Below are positions 1-7,753 of a stretch of DNA of 14,502 nt, one piece after another. The notes beneath the pieces were generated by a model. That model searched no databases. It saw only the letters and a list, made by a program, of their open reading frames with translations, and had not been told where the DNA came from. The position numbers and the translations under genes were made by a program. This DNA comes from an uncultured Phascolarctobacterium sp. (lineage in GTDB: Bacteria > Bacillota > Negativicutes > Acidaminococcales > Acidaminococcaceae): the NCBI GenBank assembly GCA_900553055.1, contig USBV01000026.1:1-14502 (forward strand), given 5' to 3'. The first letter of the stretch is position 1. Every line of letters starts with the position of its first letter.

Positions 1-1
1 C

Positions 2-712
2 AAGCCGGCGACGCTGGCCCGCAAGCTGGCGGCGATTAAAGCCTTTTACAGCTTTTTAGTGAACGAGGGCTATCTTGAGCAAAACCCTGCGGAGTCCTTA
101 GAGGCATCGACCAAAAGCCAACGATTACCCAAATTTTTGAGCATCCAGGAAATGGAAGCCATTTTAGACCAGCCCAATTTGGGCACGCTCACAGGGTATC
201 GCGATAAAGCCCTTTTAGAAACCATGTATGCCACGGGCATGCGCGTTTCGGAAACAGTAAAAATTTTACTCAAAAAAGTGGATTTAAAAAGGGAATACGT
301 TATTGCCAGCGGCAAGGGCTCCAAGGAGCGCATGATTCCCCTGGGCCGTAAGGCGATTCAATATTTGCAGCATTATATTAACTTTGTGCGGCCCCAGCTG
401 CTGCATGCCGAGCAAAACAAGGCAGCGGAGCAGGTAGAGGAGCTGTTTGTGACCGATTGGGGTGGCCCCATGACGCGGCAGCGCGTTAATGAGCTCATCA
501 ACGAATATGCCAAGAGCGCCGGCATCACCAAAAAGGTGACGCCCCACATGCTGCGCCATTCCTTTGCCACACATTTATTAAACAACGGCACCGATTTAAG
601 AGTGGTGCAGGAGCTTTTAGGTCATGCAGATATTTCGACCACGCAAATTTATACCCATGTGGATGTAGAGCGTTTGCGTGAGGTTTATGATAAAACTCAT
701 CCCCGTGCGTAA
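2..712 (+). CDS. xerD: Tyrosine site-specific recombinase XerD-like (5' end missing)
   Basis: This is the C-terminal part of a XerC/XerD-family recombinase, which with its partner resolves chromosome dimers at dif during division. The reading frame is open from base 2 with no start, so the gene begins outside the window. The GTG at 59 is internal, because typical SAM-like N-terminal core-binding sequence (ARKLAAIKAFYSFLV) precedes it in frame. The catalytic residues of the family are all visible: Arg in ATGMRVSE (codon 242-244), Lys in GKGSKER (314-316), His and Arg in HMLRHSF (545-556), His in LGHADIS (623-625) and the nucleophilic Tyr in QIYTH (650-652). The LPKFLS linker and overall spacing look more like XerD than XerC, but a paralogue cannot be excluded. 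The deacetylase gene follows after 23 nt, so the two are probably co-transcribed. Confidence 0.9.
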   Translation, partial: KPATLARKLAAIKAFYSFLVNEGYLEQNPAESLEASTKSQRLPKFLSIQEMEAILDQPNLGTLTGYRDKALLETMYATGMRVSETVKILLKKVDLKREYVIASGKGSKERMIPLGRKAIQYLQHYINFVRPQLLHAEQNKAAEQVEELFVTDWGGPMTRQRVNELINEYAKSAGITKKVTPHMLRHSFATHLLNNGTDLRVVQELLGHADISTTQIYTHVDVERLREVYDKTHPRA

Positions 713-735
713 GTGCAGGAGAAGGGAGCAATTTT

Positions 736-1995
736 ATGGCAACAAGAAGAAGGAAAAGTTCCTCCGGCGGGAAATACGTTATCCTGTGCCTAATTGGCAT
801 TATCGCGATTTTGGCAGTGGCTTGCGGCATGTTTTATGCCAACGACCGCAGCAAAAAGGATGTCGGCGATAGCAAGGGCAATGCTCCTGTAAAAGAGGTT
901 AATCTATTAGATGAGTCCATCGAAGCGCAGCGCTTGGTGGATAATATCCTTTTGCAAAAGGATAATTGGCAGCTGATTGAAAACGACCGCGCTAAAAAGA
1001 ACGTGGAGGTTGAAGAATCGGGCGCCAAGGTACAAATTAACCAGCGTAATTTGGCGGTGGGCGTGCCCAATAGCACTAGTGTGACTGGCGCTGGCGAATG
1101 GCTTAAGAATAAGGTAGAGGCAGCAGGCTTAACCTATATCTCGGGCAGCATGACCAAATATAAAAAATGGGATGCCTTTAAAGCTCAGGTGGGCATTAGT
1201 GTGAAGGCTGGCTCGGGTAGCAAAAGCTTTATGACCGACACCATCGTCTTTTTCCACAATGGCAATTTAAAGAAAAAGGATAAGGATGTTAAGGATTTAC
1301 CTGAGGAGCCTGCTCCTGAGGTGAGGCAGTACCAAGGTAAATTAGCTGTTATTATAGATGATTGCGGTGCTGATATGAGCACTGTGCGCACTTTGCTCAA
1401 CACTGGCTTGCCCTTTAGCTACGCTATTTTGCCGAACAAAGAGTTTTCCAGTGATGTGCTTGAGATGGTTAAGAGTAGGGGTAAGGTTCCCATGCTGCAT
1501 CTGCCCATGGAGCCCTTAAGCCGCAATGCGATGAGCGAGGGGAGCCGCACTGTGATGACTGGCACCAGCGCTAGTACGCAACAGGCCTTGGTGCACAAGC
1601 ATTTAAACAGCCTGCCGGGCGTGGTAGGCGTCAACAACCATCAGGGCTCTAAGGCCACAGCTGATAAAGCTACCATGAAGGCGGTACTACAGGTGCTGAA
1701 GAACGAAAATATCTTTTTCGTGGATAGCAGAACTAATTCTGCCTCTATAGCACGCGATATGGCTAAGCAAATGGGAGTGGCTACTGCCCGCAATGATATT
1801 TTCCTTGATAACAGCAGCAATGTGGAGGATATCCGCAAGCAAATTTATAAAGCCTTTGCCATGGCCGAAAAGAACGGCAGTGCCATAGCCATTTGCCATG
1901 CTCGCCCCAACACGGCCAAATGCTGGCAGCTTTATGCCGAGGAATTTAAAAAGAGCGGCATTACCTTTGTATCCGTAAACAAACTGCTTTATTGA
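736..1995 (+). CDS. Divergent polysaccharide deacetylase family protein (YibQ-like), membrane-anchored
   Basis: The 419-residue product belongs to the divergent polysaccharide deacetylase family (PF04748 type), a NodB-like fold whose substrate is mostly unknown. A basic N-terminus (MATRRRKSS) and one hydrophobic segment at about residues 14-35 predict a signal anchor that leaves the rest outside the cytoplasmic membrane. The C-terminal half carries the family motifs: IIDDCG (Asp208, Asp209), HLPMEP (His255), NNHQGS (His302), DSRT (Asp330) and HARPNT (His388). Residues 36-200 are a less conserved region, which makes the protein longer than the roughly 320-residue YibQ type. An AGGAG-like ribosome binding site precedes the ATG. 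Metal binding is inferred from the Asp/His set. In some diderms the family sits beside cell-division or envelope genes, which fits the xerD neighbour, but the substrate cannot be read from sequence. Confidence 0.87.
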   Translation: MATRRRKSSSGGKYVILCLIGIIAILAVACGMFYANDRSKKDVGDSKGNAPVKEVNLLDESIEAQRLVDNILLQKDNWQLIENDRAKKNVEVEESGAKVQINQRNLAVGVPNSTSVTGAGEWLKNKVEAAGLTYISGSMTKYKKWDAFKAQVGISVKAGSGSKSFMTDTIVFFHNGNLKKKDKDVKDLPEEPAPEVRQYQGKLAVIIDDCGADMSTVRTLLNTGLPFSYAILPNKEFSSDVLEMVKSRGKVPMLHLPMEPLSRNAMSEGSRTVMTGTSASTQQALVHKHLNSLPGVVGVNNHQGSKATADKATMKAVLQVLKNENIFFVDSRTNSASIARDMAKQMGVATARNDIFLDNSSNVEDIRKQIYKAFAMAEKNGSAIAICHARPNTAKCWQLYAEEFKKSGITFVSVNKLLY

Positions 1996-2055
1996 TGGGT
2001 GTGATGTGGTTAGAACATCTGAGAATGGAAATTTGAATATTGAAATCAAACTATT

Positions 2056-2098
2056 AATCCTGATAACACTTGAAATACAGTGTTGTCAGGATTTTTTT
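2056..2098 (+). terminator. Rho-independent terminator after the deacetylase gene
   Basis: A 15-bp stem pairs AATCCTGATAACACT (2056-2070) with AGTGTTGTCAGGATT (2079-2093), with one G-U wobble and an 8-nt loop. It runs directly into a T tract. It closes the xerD-deacetylase unit. Confidence 0.9.
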
Positions 2099-2187
2099 AT
2101 TTTGCTAGCTTGCACGTCTGGAGTACGCTTTTTGCCTGCGAAAAACGTGTTCTGCGAGCCGAAAAAAAGAATTTGTAACAATATGTC

Positions 2188-2216
2188 TTGACGGGAGGGG
2201 AGCCAAGTACTAAAAT
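2188..2216 (+). promoter_or_regulatory. Sigma-A-type promoter for the autotransporter gene
   Basis: TTGACG (2188-2193) and TAAAAT (2211-2216) are separated by exactly 17 nt. Transcription would start near 2223, giving a leader of about 200 nt before the ATG at 2420. Bases 2099-2187, between the terminator and this promoter, show nothing I can name. Confidence 0.65.
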
Positions 2217-2222
2217 ATAAGT

Positions 2223-2419
2223 ACAATTAAATTTAAATATAACTAAATCGACATTTTAGGCTAAGAATGGATTAATTCGCGTATTATCAATTTAATAAAA
2301 ATATTATTATAAGCAATATAAGATTATCTACACCTAAGACGTTTGGCGTCTTTACAAAATTTCTAGCACCGTGTATTTTTAAAGTTTTCAAATAATTAGA
2401 AATTAGGGAGGTATTTCTT
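2223..2419 (+). promoter_or_regulatory. Long AT-rich 5' leader of the autotransporter mRNA
   Basis: About 197 nt lie between the predicted start of transcription and the ATG, with no credible ORF. The only clear structure is a 6-bp hairpin, AAGACG (2336-2341) with CGTCTT (2347-2352) and a TTTGG loop, without a T tract. The leader ends in a strong Shine-Dalgarno site, GGGAGG, about 9 nt before the ATG. No known riboswitch motif is recognisable. The length leaves room for post-transcriptional control, but this is inference. Confidence 0.4.
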
Positions 2420-5400
2420 ATGAATCGTATCTTTAAAGTTATTTGGAGTGAAGCACGAAATGCATATGTTGTAGTATCTGAATTGACTAAAAGGCAAAGC
2501 AAAAGCTGTTCAACTAAAAAATTGCTAGCTACTTTGATTGCAGCTGGGGTATTTAGCATGGCTGGTATGCATGCGCCGGTGACTGCGGCAAAGATTGAAG
2601 AGGCCACTAGAGATAATTATATAGCTATTGAAGCAACTCATTTTAAAGAAGGTGACCGACTATACATAAACGATGGTAGAAAACATGTTGGTGACTCAGT
2701 TCGTATTAGTGGATATAAATATATTTTAACTAAAATTCAAATATCAGGTGACCAGGATGCTTTATATTGGGTTAGAGATGGCTATGGTCTTAAAGTAGAA
2801 ACTGATGCTAAATATTTTGAAGGAGCTGATACCGGATTAAAAGTGTCTCCTTATAAATTAAAAGATTCTGCATCTACAGAATCTACAAAGGGTTTGGTAA
2901 TTCGAGGATTAAGTGGTATTTCTGACACTAAGATTAAAACAGCAGTTAATGAAGATTCATTACATTTACTTTCATACGACAATTATGCTGGTGTGAGCAA
3001 TTCTGGTGGTATAGAAACTAAACGTTCTTATAATTATTTTATTCTTCGCAATAATGAATGGGAAGATGTTGGACTGGACTATACTCCTGATGGTCAAAAC
3101 TTTTCAAAGAACTTTCAAGAAGTAAATTACAATAAAACAACTGGATATTATGAATTTAATGGAAAGCAAGTTGCTTTTGAAAATGTATATAATATAGACA
3201 ACAAATTAGGTGTTTTCTTGACGAGCCCTAATGGTAAGGAAGTATATACTGGACCTGTGTATGGTTTACATAATGAGATTTTAATTACTGCTTACGATGA
3301 AAATAGTAAAACATGGTCTACCGTATGGGGAGGTGAGATGTCTGATCCTAACTCTACCATTGGCAGTATGACAGTTGGTCAATTTAATAATATACTAGCT
3401 GACATTCATAATGAAGATGCAATTTTGGCAGATGCTGATGTCGTAAAGACTGTAGTTAATGGAGAGAGTAGTACCATTAATTTACAAAATAAAAAAGGGA
3501 ATTTGATTCCTGGTATTACTGTTACTAGAACAGCGGATCAAGGCAGTGATACTGTTGTGACTATTGCTGAGCAGGGAAATGCAAATAGTAAGATTGATTT
3601 AGTAACAGGGTCTAGAGTTTCAGCCGAAACTAGCGATGGCAATTTAACCAAACTAACTATAAATGGTGTAGATTACGCACTCAGTGGCGTAGATACCAAC
3701 ACTACCTACACTATCAGTTCCGAAGATGGTACTGGTAATGTTGTGAAAAAATATAAAATTACTGGCTCCGATAGCCGTATCATGGAGTTTGTAGATACCG
3801 ATACTAAATACACAGCTGGAACTGGTATTACTATAGATTCAAATAATGGCAATCAAATTTCCATAATTCCGAGTGCAGTTGCAAATTCTGTAAGTATTAG
3901 GTATAAGGCAAATAATGAAGAAGCCAAATCAGTATCCTTGAGCGATGGCTTAAAATTTGTTCAAGGAGGCAGTGTTCAGATTAGTACTGGTGAAAACGGC
4001 GTTGTGAATATCAGTGGAACCGACACCAATACACAAAATACTACTGTTGCTGGTAAAAATATTACTGTTTCTGCAGATAATCAAGAAAATGGAACCATTA
4101 AATATACTGTAAAAACTAACGATGAAGTTGAATTCAACAAAGTTACCGTTGGTAAAACTACAGGATTTAATGGCGTTGTAATCAGTGGTTCTGGCATCAA
4201 TATGAATGGCCAAAAAGTCACTGGATTAGCAGCTGGTACTGAGAATTCTGACGCTGTTAATGTGCAACAGTTAAACAATGCATCAATCAAGAAGTTTACA
4301 GTTGATAGCTCTAATAAATCCATTAGCTTAGAGAAGAACAATGGGACATCAATTGAAAATTCAATTAGCTTTGCTACTAAAGTAGATACCGATAATGACA
4401 CTGTATTAACTGTAGGAGATGGTACTACATCATTTGATTTGATTACTGGTTCTAGAGTAAGTGTAGCTAAAAACAGTGCGGATAGACTCAGTTCGATTAC
4501 GGTTAATGGTACTTCATACGATATTAATGATTATCAAGTTAAAGCAGGTACATATACTGTAAATAATGGTTCAGTGACACTGGATATGCAAAATAATGGT
4601 GTAGATATTAATGAGAAAGTTGTCATCAATGGTATCGTAACCAGTAGTGAAGTAGCAGCATCTAAGACTGAGGTTAAAGCAGGCGATAATGTTACTGTAA
4701 CTTCAACTCATGGTACGGATGGTCAAAAGATTTATACAATCAATGCTAAGGATACTACTTTGGATTCTGCCAACTCATCAAGAACATCAGCAGAAGACGG
4801 TATGGGCTTTGATTACAAAATCAAGGATACTGATGAGAATGAAGTTACCATTACTGATATTGCTAGTGCAACTAAGTTGAGAGCTGTTAATAGTCAAGTG
4901 GAAACTAATACTAGCAATATCACTACAAATACAAATAATATAACTACTAATACTAATAATATTACAAAGAATACGCAAAACATCACTAAAAATGCTACAG
5001 AAATAGCTAAAGGGTTTAGTGTAAGCGATGGTACTAATACCAAGAAATTTGCGTTAGGTGATACAGTGAATTTCAATGGCACTGGTGCTGCCTCTGTAAG
5101 TGTTGATGCAACCACTGGTGAAGTATCCATTAACGCAATTGAAACAACGGCTGGTACAAATATTGCCGTTCAAAATGTTGATGGCAAATATGTAGTGTCG
5201 ACAACTGATGATGTGGTATTCACTAGCGTAACAGCTAATACCGCAACCATTGGTGGCATTGGCATTAGCAATACTGGTATTACAATGAATAACCAAAAAA
5301 TCACTGGTTTGGCAGCTGGCGAAGCTGATACAGACGCTGTTAACCTTGGTCAATTGAAGGAATATGCTGCAACAGCTGGTGCTAATACCAAAGTGCTGGC

Positions 5401-7159
5401 TGGAAAGAATATCAGTGTGGAATCTAATACTGATGGTGGCAAAAATGAGTATACAGTTAATTTGGACAATAACGTAACTCTTGGCAGCGATAGTGATGAT
5501 GGTAGCTTGTTAGGTAAGAGTAGTGTTGGCAATGTGCTTATCAGCAATGGACAAATCATTGGGGATAAATATGCAATAACCAATGACGGCGGAGCAATTT
5601 TTGCAGACGGTGTAATCAGCGCAGCTGGTGATGGTACCTTTAGAGCAGCCAATGGAAACTTCACAGTATTTGCCGATGGCACTGTGGATAGCAAATTGGG
5701 TGACGATGGAAGATTCTTAGCCACTAGTGGCGGATTAAGCGTTACTAAAGGAAGCAGTAATTTCGTAGTGACCGGAGCTGGGGTAAGCCTTTCCGCAGGA
5801 AAAAACGCACTTGTTGTTAATGCTGATGGCACAGCAATCGCTGGTGGCCTGAATGTATTGGGCAGCAAGATTACTAACGTAGCAGCTGGTGTAGACGATA
5901 CAGACGCTGTAAATGTTGGCCAATTACGTGATGCTGTTGCTGCTGGGGATACACATATCAAGAGTGGTGTTTATCAAGTTGGTGAAGTTTCCTTAGATGA
6001 AGAAGGCAATAAGTCCCAGGGCGTTTCCATTGATGTTGTTGATGGTAGCGGCAGCGTTACCGGTAAAGTGAAGATTACTGATGTTGCTAAAGCTAGCGAT
6101 TTAGGTGATGTATCCAAGTTGGATGCAGATTTGAAGAATTCAGAATCCAATGTAACCACCGTGGTCGATGCTGTTAACAATCTGAACGATAAGGTTGGCG
6201 ATTTGCAATACCTTAATGTTGCTAAGGGAGATATCGTAAACGGTGATGATACCACAACTGCTATTGGTAAACTCAACCAAGCTTTGCAGAATGTTAGCCA
6301 AAAGGCTACTGCTCATAATACCGTATCCAATGCTGATACCAATATCACTATCAGTGAGTCCCCCAATAGTGATGGCGGTACAAACTATGCACTTGCTCTG
6401 AACAAACAAAAAATTAATCTTGGTAATGTTATTATCGAAGGCGAAAAAGGTAGTATTACTGCTAAAAACGTCACTGCCGGCAAGACCAGCATTGGTGATG
6501 CGGGCGTGCAATTTGATGGTAAAACCTATATTGGCGAAAATGGTATAAATGCTAATGACCAGAACATTACTAATGTAGCAGCTGGTGAGCTTTCTGAAAC
6601 CTCTAAGGATGCTGTCAATGGCAGCCAGCTCTATGCTACTAATCAACAGGTTAACCAAAATACTGCCAATATCAATAGTCTGGATAACAGAATCAGTAAG
6701 CTTGGTAGCAGAGTAAATAAGGTTGGTGCTGGCGCTGCCGCTTTAGCAGCATTGCATCCGATGGACTTCGACCCTGATGACAAGCTGAGCTTTGCAGTGG
6801 GCATGGGCAATTATGCTGGACAAAATGCGGCAGCCATTGGCGCTTTCTATCGTCCTAACGAAAAAGTCATGATGAGCGTTGGCGGAACCTATGGCAACGA
6901 TGAAAATATGGTTAACGTAGGCTTGAGCTTTGCTTTGGATCGGACCAATAACGTTAGCAATAGCCGCACTGCTATGGCAAGGGAGATTATTGAACTACGC
7001 AGTCATGTGGCCAAACAGGATCAACAAATTGCCCAATTGACTGCTCTTGTCAACAAGCTGGTTGGTAATGATGCTGTAAAGGGTGAAGGAGTGCAGATGT
7101 TCCTGAAAATCATTGGGCCTATGAGTATATTAATGGCTTGGTACAAGCAGGCATTATAG
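2420..7159 (+). CDS. YadA-like trimeric autotransporter adhesin, C-terminus frameshifted
   Basis: The 1579-residue product is a type Vc (trimeric autotransporter) surface adhesin. It opens with an extended signal peptide region (residues 1-24, NRIFKVIWSEARNAYVVVSE) and a hydrophobic signal core, with cleavage likely near residue 57. Residues 58-360 are a head region I do not recognise. Four YadA neck/HANS-type motifs (Q/SK-TG/NVAAG...DAVNxxQL) start near residues 593, 954, 1145 and 1376. A polar coiled coil of IxxNTxx heptads lies at 834-861. The YadA anchor, a helix plus four strands forming one third of the outer-membrane barrel, spans about 1414-1506 and ends GLSFAL. A predicted periplasmic coiled coil follows (about 1515-1550). 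After Phe1561 the frame is wrong: 18 unrelated residues precede the stop, while the next frame encodes an SLH domain. The first two thirds are AT-rich compared with the flanking genes, and the anchor is closer to them. The XRE gene downstream is probably co-transcribed. Confidence 0.93.
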   Translation: MNRIFKVIWSEARNAYVVVSELTKRQSKSCSTKKLLATLIAAGVFSMAGMHAPVTAAKIEEATRDNYIAIEATHFKEGDRLYINDGRKHVGDSVRISGYKYILTKIQISGDQDALYWVRDGYGLKVETDAKYFEGADTGLKVSPYKLKDSASTESTKGLVIRGLSGISDTKIKTAVNEDSLHLLSYDNYAGVSNSGGIETKRSYNYFILRNNEWEDVGLDYTPDGQNFSKNFQEVNYNKTTGYYEFNGKQVAFENVYNIDNKLGVFLTSPNGKEVYTGPVYGLHNEILITAYDENSKTWSTVWGGEMSDPNSTIGSMTVGQFNNILADIHNEDAILADADVVKTVVNGESSTINLQNKKGNLIPGITVTRTADQGSDTVVTIAEQGNANSKIDLVTGSRVSAETSDGNLTKLTINGVDYALSGVDTNTTYTISSEDGTGNVVKKYKITGSDSRIMEFVDTDTKYTAGTGITIDSNNGNQISIIPSAVANSVSIRYKANNEEAKSVSLSDGLKFVQGGSVQISTGENGVVNISGTDTNTQNTTVAGKNITVSADNQENGTIKYTVKTNDEVEFNKVTVGKTTGFNGVVISGSGINMNGQKVTGLAAGTENSDAVNVQQLNNASIKKFTVDSSNKSISLEKNNGTSIENSISFATKVDTDNDTVLTVGDGTTSFDLITGSRVSVAKNSADRLSSITVNGTSYDINDYQVKAGTYTVNNGSVTLDMQNNGVDINEKVVINGIVTSSEVAASKTEVKAGDNVTVTSTHGTDGQKIYTINAKDTTLDSANSSRTSAEDGMGFDYKIKDTDENEVTITDIASATKLRAVNSQVETNTSNITTNTNNITTNTNNITKNTQNITKNATEIAKGFSVSDGTNTKKFALGDTVNFNGTGAASVSVDATTGEVSINAIETTAGTNIAVQNVDGKYVVSTTDDVVFTSVTANTATIGGIGISNTGITMNNQKITGLAAGEADTDAVNLGQLKEYAATAGANTKVLAGKNISVESNTDGGKNEYTVNLDNNVTLGSDSDDGSLLGKSSVGNVLISNGQIIGDKYAITNDGGAIFADGVISAAGDGTFRAANGNFTVFADGTVDSKLGDDGRFLATSGGLSVTKGSSNFVVTGAGVSLSAGKNALVVNADGTAIAGGLNVLGSKITNVAAGVDDTDAVNVGQLRDAVAAGDTHIKSGVYQVGEVSLDEEGNKSQGVSIDVVDGSGSVTGKVKITDVAKASDLGDVSKLDADLKNSESNVTTVVDAVNNLNDKVGDLQYLNVAKGDIVNGDDTTTAIGKLNQALQNVSQKATAHNTVSNADTNITISESPNSDGGTNYALALNKQKINLGNVIIEGEKGSITAKNVTAGKTSIGDAGVQFDGKTYIGENGINANDQNITNVAAGELSETSKDAVNGSQLYATNQQVNQNTANINSLDNRISKLGSRVNKVGAGAAALAALHPMDFDPDDKLSFAVGMGNYAGQNAAAIGAFYRPNEKVMMSVGGTYGNDENMVNVGLSFALDRTNNVSNSRTAMAREIIELRSHVAKQDQQIAQLTALVNKLVGNDAVKGEGVQMFLKIIGPMSILMAWYKQAL
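3599..4465 (+). repeat. Repeated passenger-domain motif in the autotransporter (LVTGSRVS / LITGSRVS)
   Basis: Two copies of an (I/L)DLxTGSRVS-like segment followed by a TVNG/TINGVDY-like strand occur in the passenger, at about 3593-3675 and 4432-4530. They indicate internal duplication of a stalk module, as is common in trimeric autotransporters. The DNA copies are diverged, so the similarity is clearer at protein level. Confidence 0.45.
4919..5002 (+). repeat. Four 21-bp tandem repeats encoding IxxNTxx heptads
   Basis: Codons 4919-5002 encode four consecutive seven-residue units: ITTNTNN, ITTNTNN, ITKNTQN and ITKNATE (residues 834-861). This is the IxxNTxx type of heptad described for trimeric autotransporter stalks, where Asn at core position d binds anions along the trimer axis. 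A degenerate half unit (TNTSN) precedes it. The DNA repeat is imperfect but in frame, so copy-number changes would alter stalk length without breaking the frame. Confidence 0.8.
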
Positions 7160-7407
7160 ATGGATATCCTGATGGCACTTTCGGTGGGGAACGCAGTTTA
7201 ACCAGATATGAATATGCTTCCATGCTATACAAGGCCATGTTAAAGGGCACAATATTAAATAGGGATATCGTGAAAGAGTTTGAAAGCGAGATTGCTCGAA
7301 TTCGTGTGGACCGCATCAGTGGCAAGGATAATGATGCTAACAAGATTGAGCGTGTAAGGGTTAATTATCAAAACCGTGACAATTACGGTAGTAGAATTGC
7401 CAAATAA
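7096..7407 (+). pseudogene. Out-of-frame SLH domain and tail of the autotransporter
   Basis: In the frame one base back from the autotransporter, codons from 7096 read DVPENHWAYEYINGLVQAG, then IIDGYPDGTFGGE and LTRYEYASMLYKAM. This is a complete S-layer homology motif followed by a charged tail (KEFESEIARIRVDRI...). SLH domains bind peptidoglycan-linked polymers or diamine-modified peptidoglycan in Negativicutes. Here the domain would follow the barrel and its coiled coil, so it would lie in the periplasm. There is no ribosome binding site and the only early start is a TTG at 7138, so separate translation is unlikely. The segment is best read as the severed 3' end of the autotransporter gene. 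Restoring 10 bp, or 1 bp, near 7102 joins the frames; with 10 bp the protein would be about 1665 residues. Confidence 0.8.
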
Positions 7408-7423
7408 AAAGGAATTGTTAGCC

Positions 7424-7720
7424 ATGAGCGCAAAAACTGAGTTAGTGGGTTCTAGAATCAAATATATACGCATCGGCAAGCGCATGTCCCAAAGAACAAC
7501 TGCTGCTAAGGTTGGCATTAGCCAAGCACATATGAGCAACATCGAGTGCGGTCGCAGTCATTGTACCTTGGAAAATTTGATTAAGTTGGGGGAAGTTTTT
7601 GAATGCCCCTTGCGCGATTTTTTCGTGGATATTGATAAGGAGATGGATGAGGCTAAAGAAGAAAAGGGTTTGTTCTCCATTGTGGATTTGGCAAATGCTC
7701 TGATTCAATTGAAGAAGTAA
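7424..7720 (+). CDS. XRE-family helix-turn-helix transcriptional regulator
   Basis: This 98-residue protein has a Cro/C1-type helix-turn-helix over about residues 8-65 (RIKYIRIGKRMSQRTTAAKVGISQAHMSNIECG), with the QAHMSNIE recognition helix and the usual LxKLGEVFECPLRDFF closing helices. It therefore probably binds DNA as a dimer. A short acidic linker (DKEMDEAKEEK) and a C-terminal helix (LFSIVDLANALIQLKK) follow, the latter a possible dimerisation element. I chose the ATG at 7424 because AAAAAGGA lies about 10 nt upstream and the family fold starts just after it. A GTG at 7376 in the same frame would overlap the SLH fragment and add 16 residues that do not fit the family. The gap from the SLH fragment stop is 16 nt, so it is probably transcribed with the autotransporter. 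The target is unknown. Confidence 0.85.
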   Translation: MSAKTELVGSRIKYIRIGKRMSQRTTAAKVGISQAHMSNIECGRSHCTLENLIKLGEVFECPLRDFFVDIDKEMDEAKEEKGLFSIVDLANALIQLKK

Positions 7721-7753
7721 TAAACCTTTGCTTCTAGTAAGTTTTCCCTAAGC

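Noticed and set aside
2006..2191. A 61-codon + strand ORF after the deacetylase gene
   Set aside because: It runs straight through the terminator hairpin at 2056-2098, lacks a ribosome binding site and resembles no protein.
5350..5961. A 203-codon - strand ORF inside the autotransporter gene
   Set aside because: Its composition (rich in Leu, Pro, Ser and Ala) is the mirror of the repetitive sense frame; there is no start signal and no family resemblance.
7097..7115. Programmed -1 ribosomal frameshifting to rejoin the SLH domain
   Set aside because: No X-XXY-YYZ slippery heptamer or downstream stem is seen. CTG AAA ATC could slip only poorly, and it would still lose part of the conserved FPDVPE motif.
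7138..7407. The SLH fragment as an independent small gene starting at TTG 7138
   Set aside because: No ribosome binding site is present, and the SLH motif continues in frame upstream of the TTG (DVPENHWAY), so this is the cut-off end of the adhesin.
7376..7423. Longer XRE protein from GTG 7376
   Set aside because: The added 16 residues overlap the SLH fragment and do not fit the family; the ATG at 7424 has a better placed ribosome binding site.
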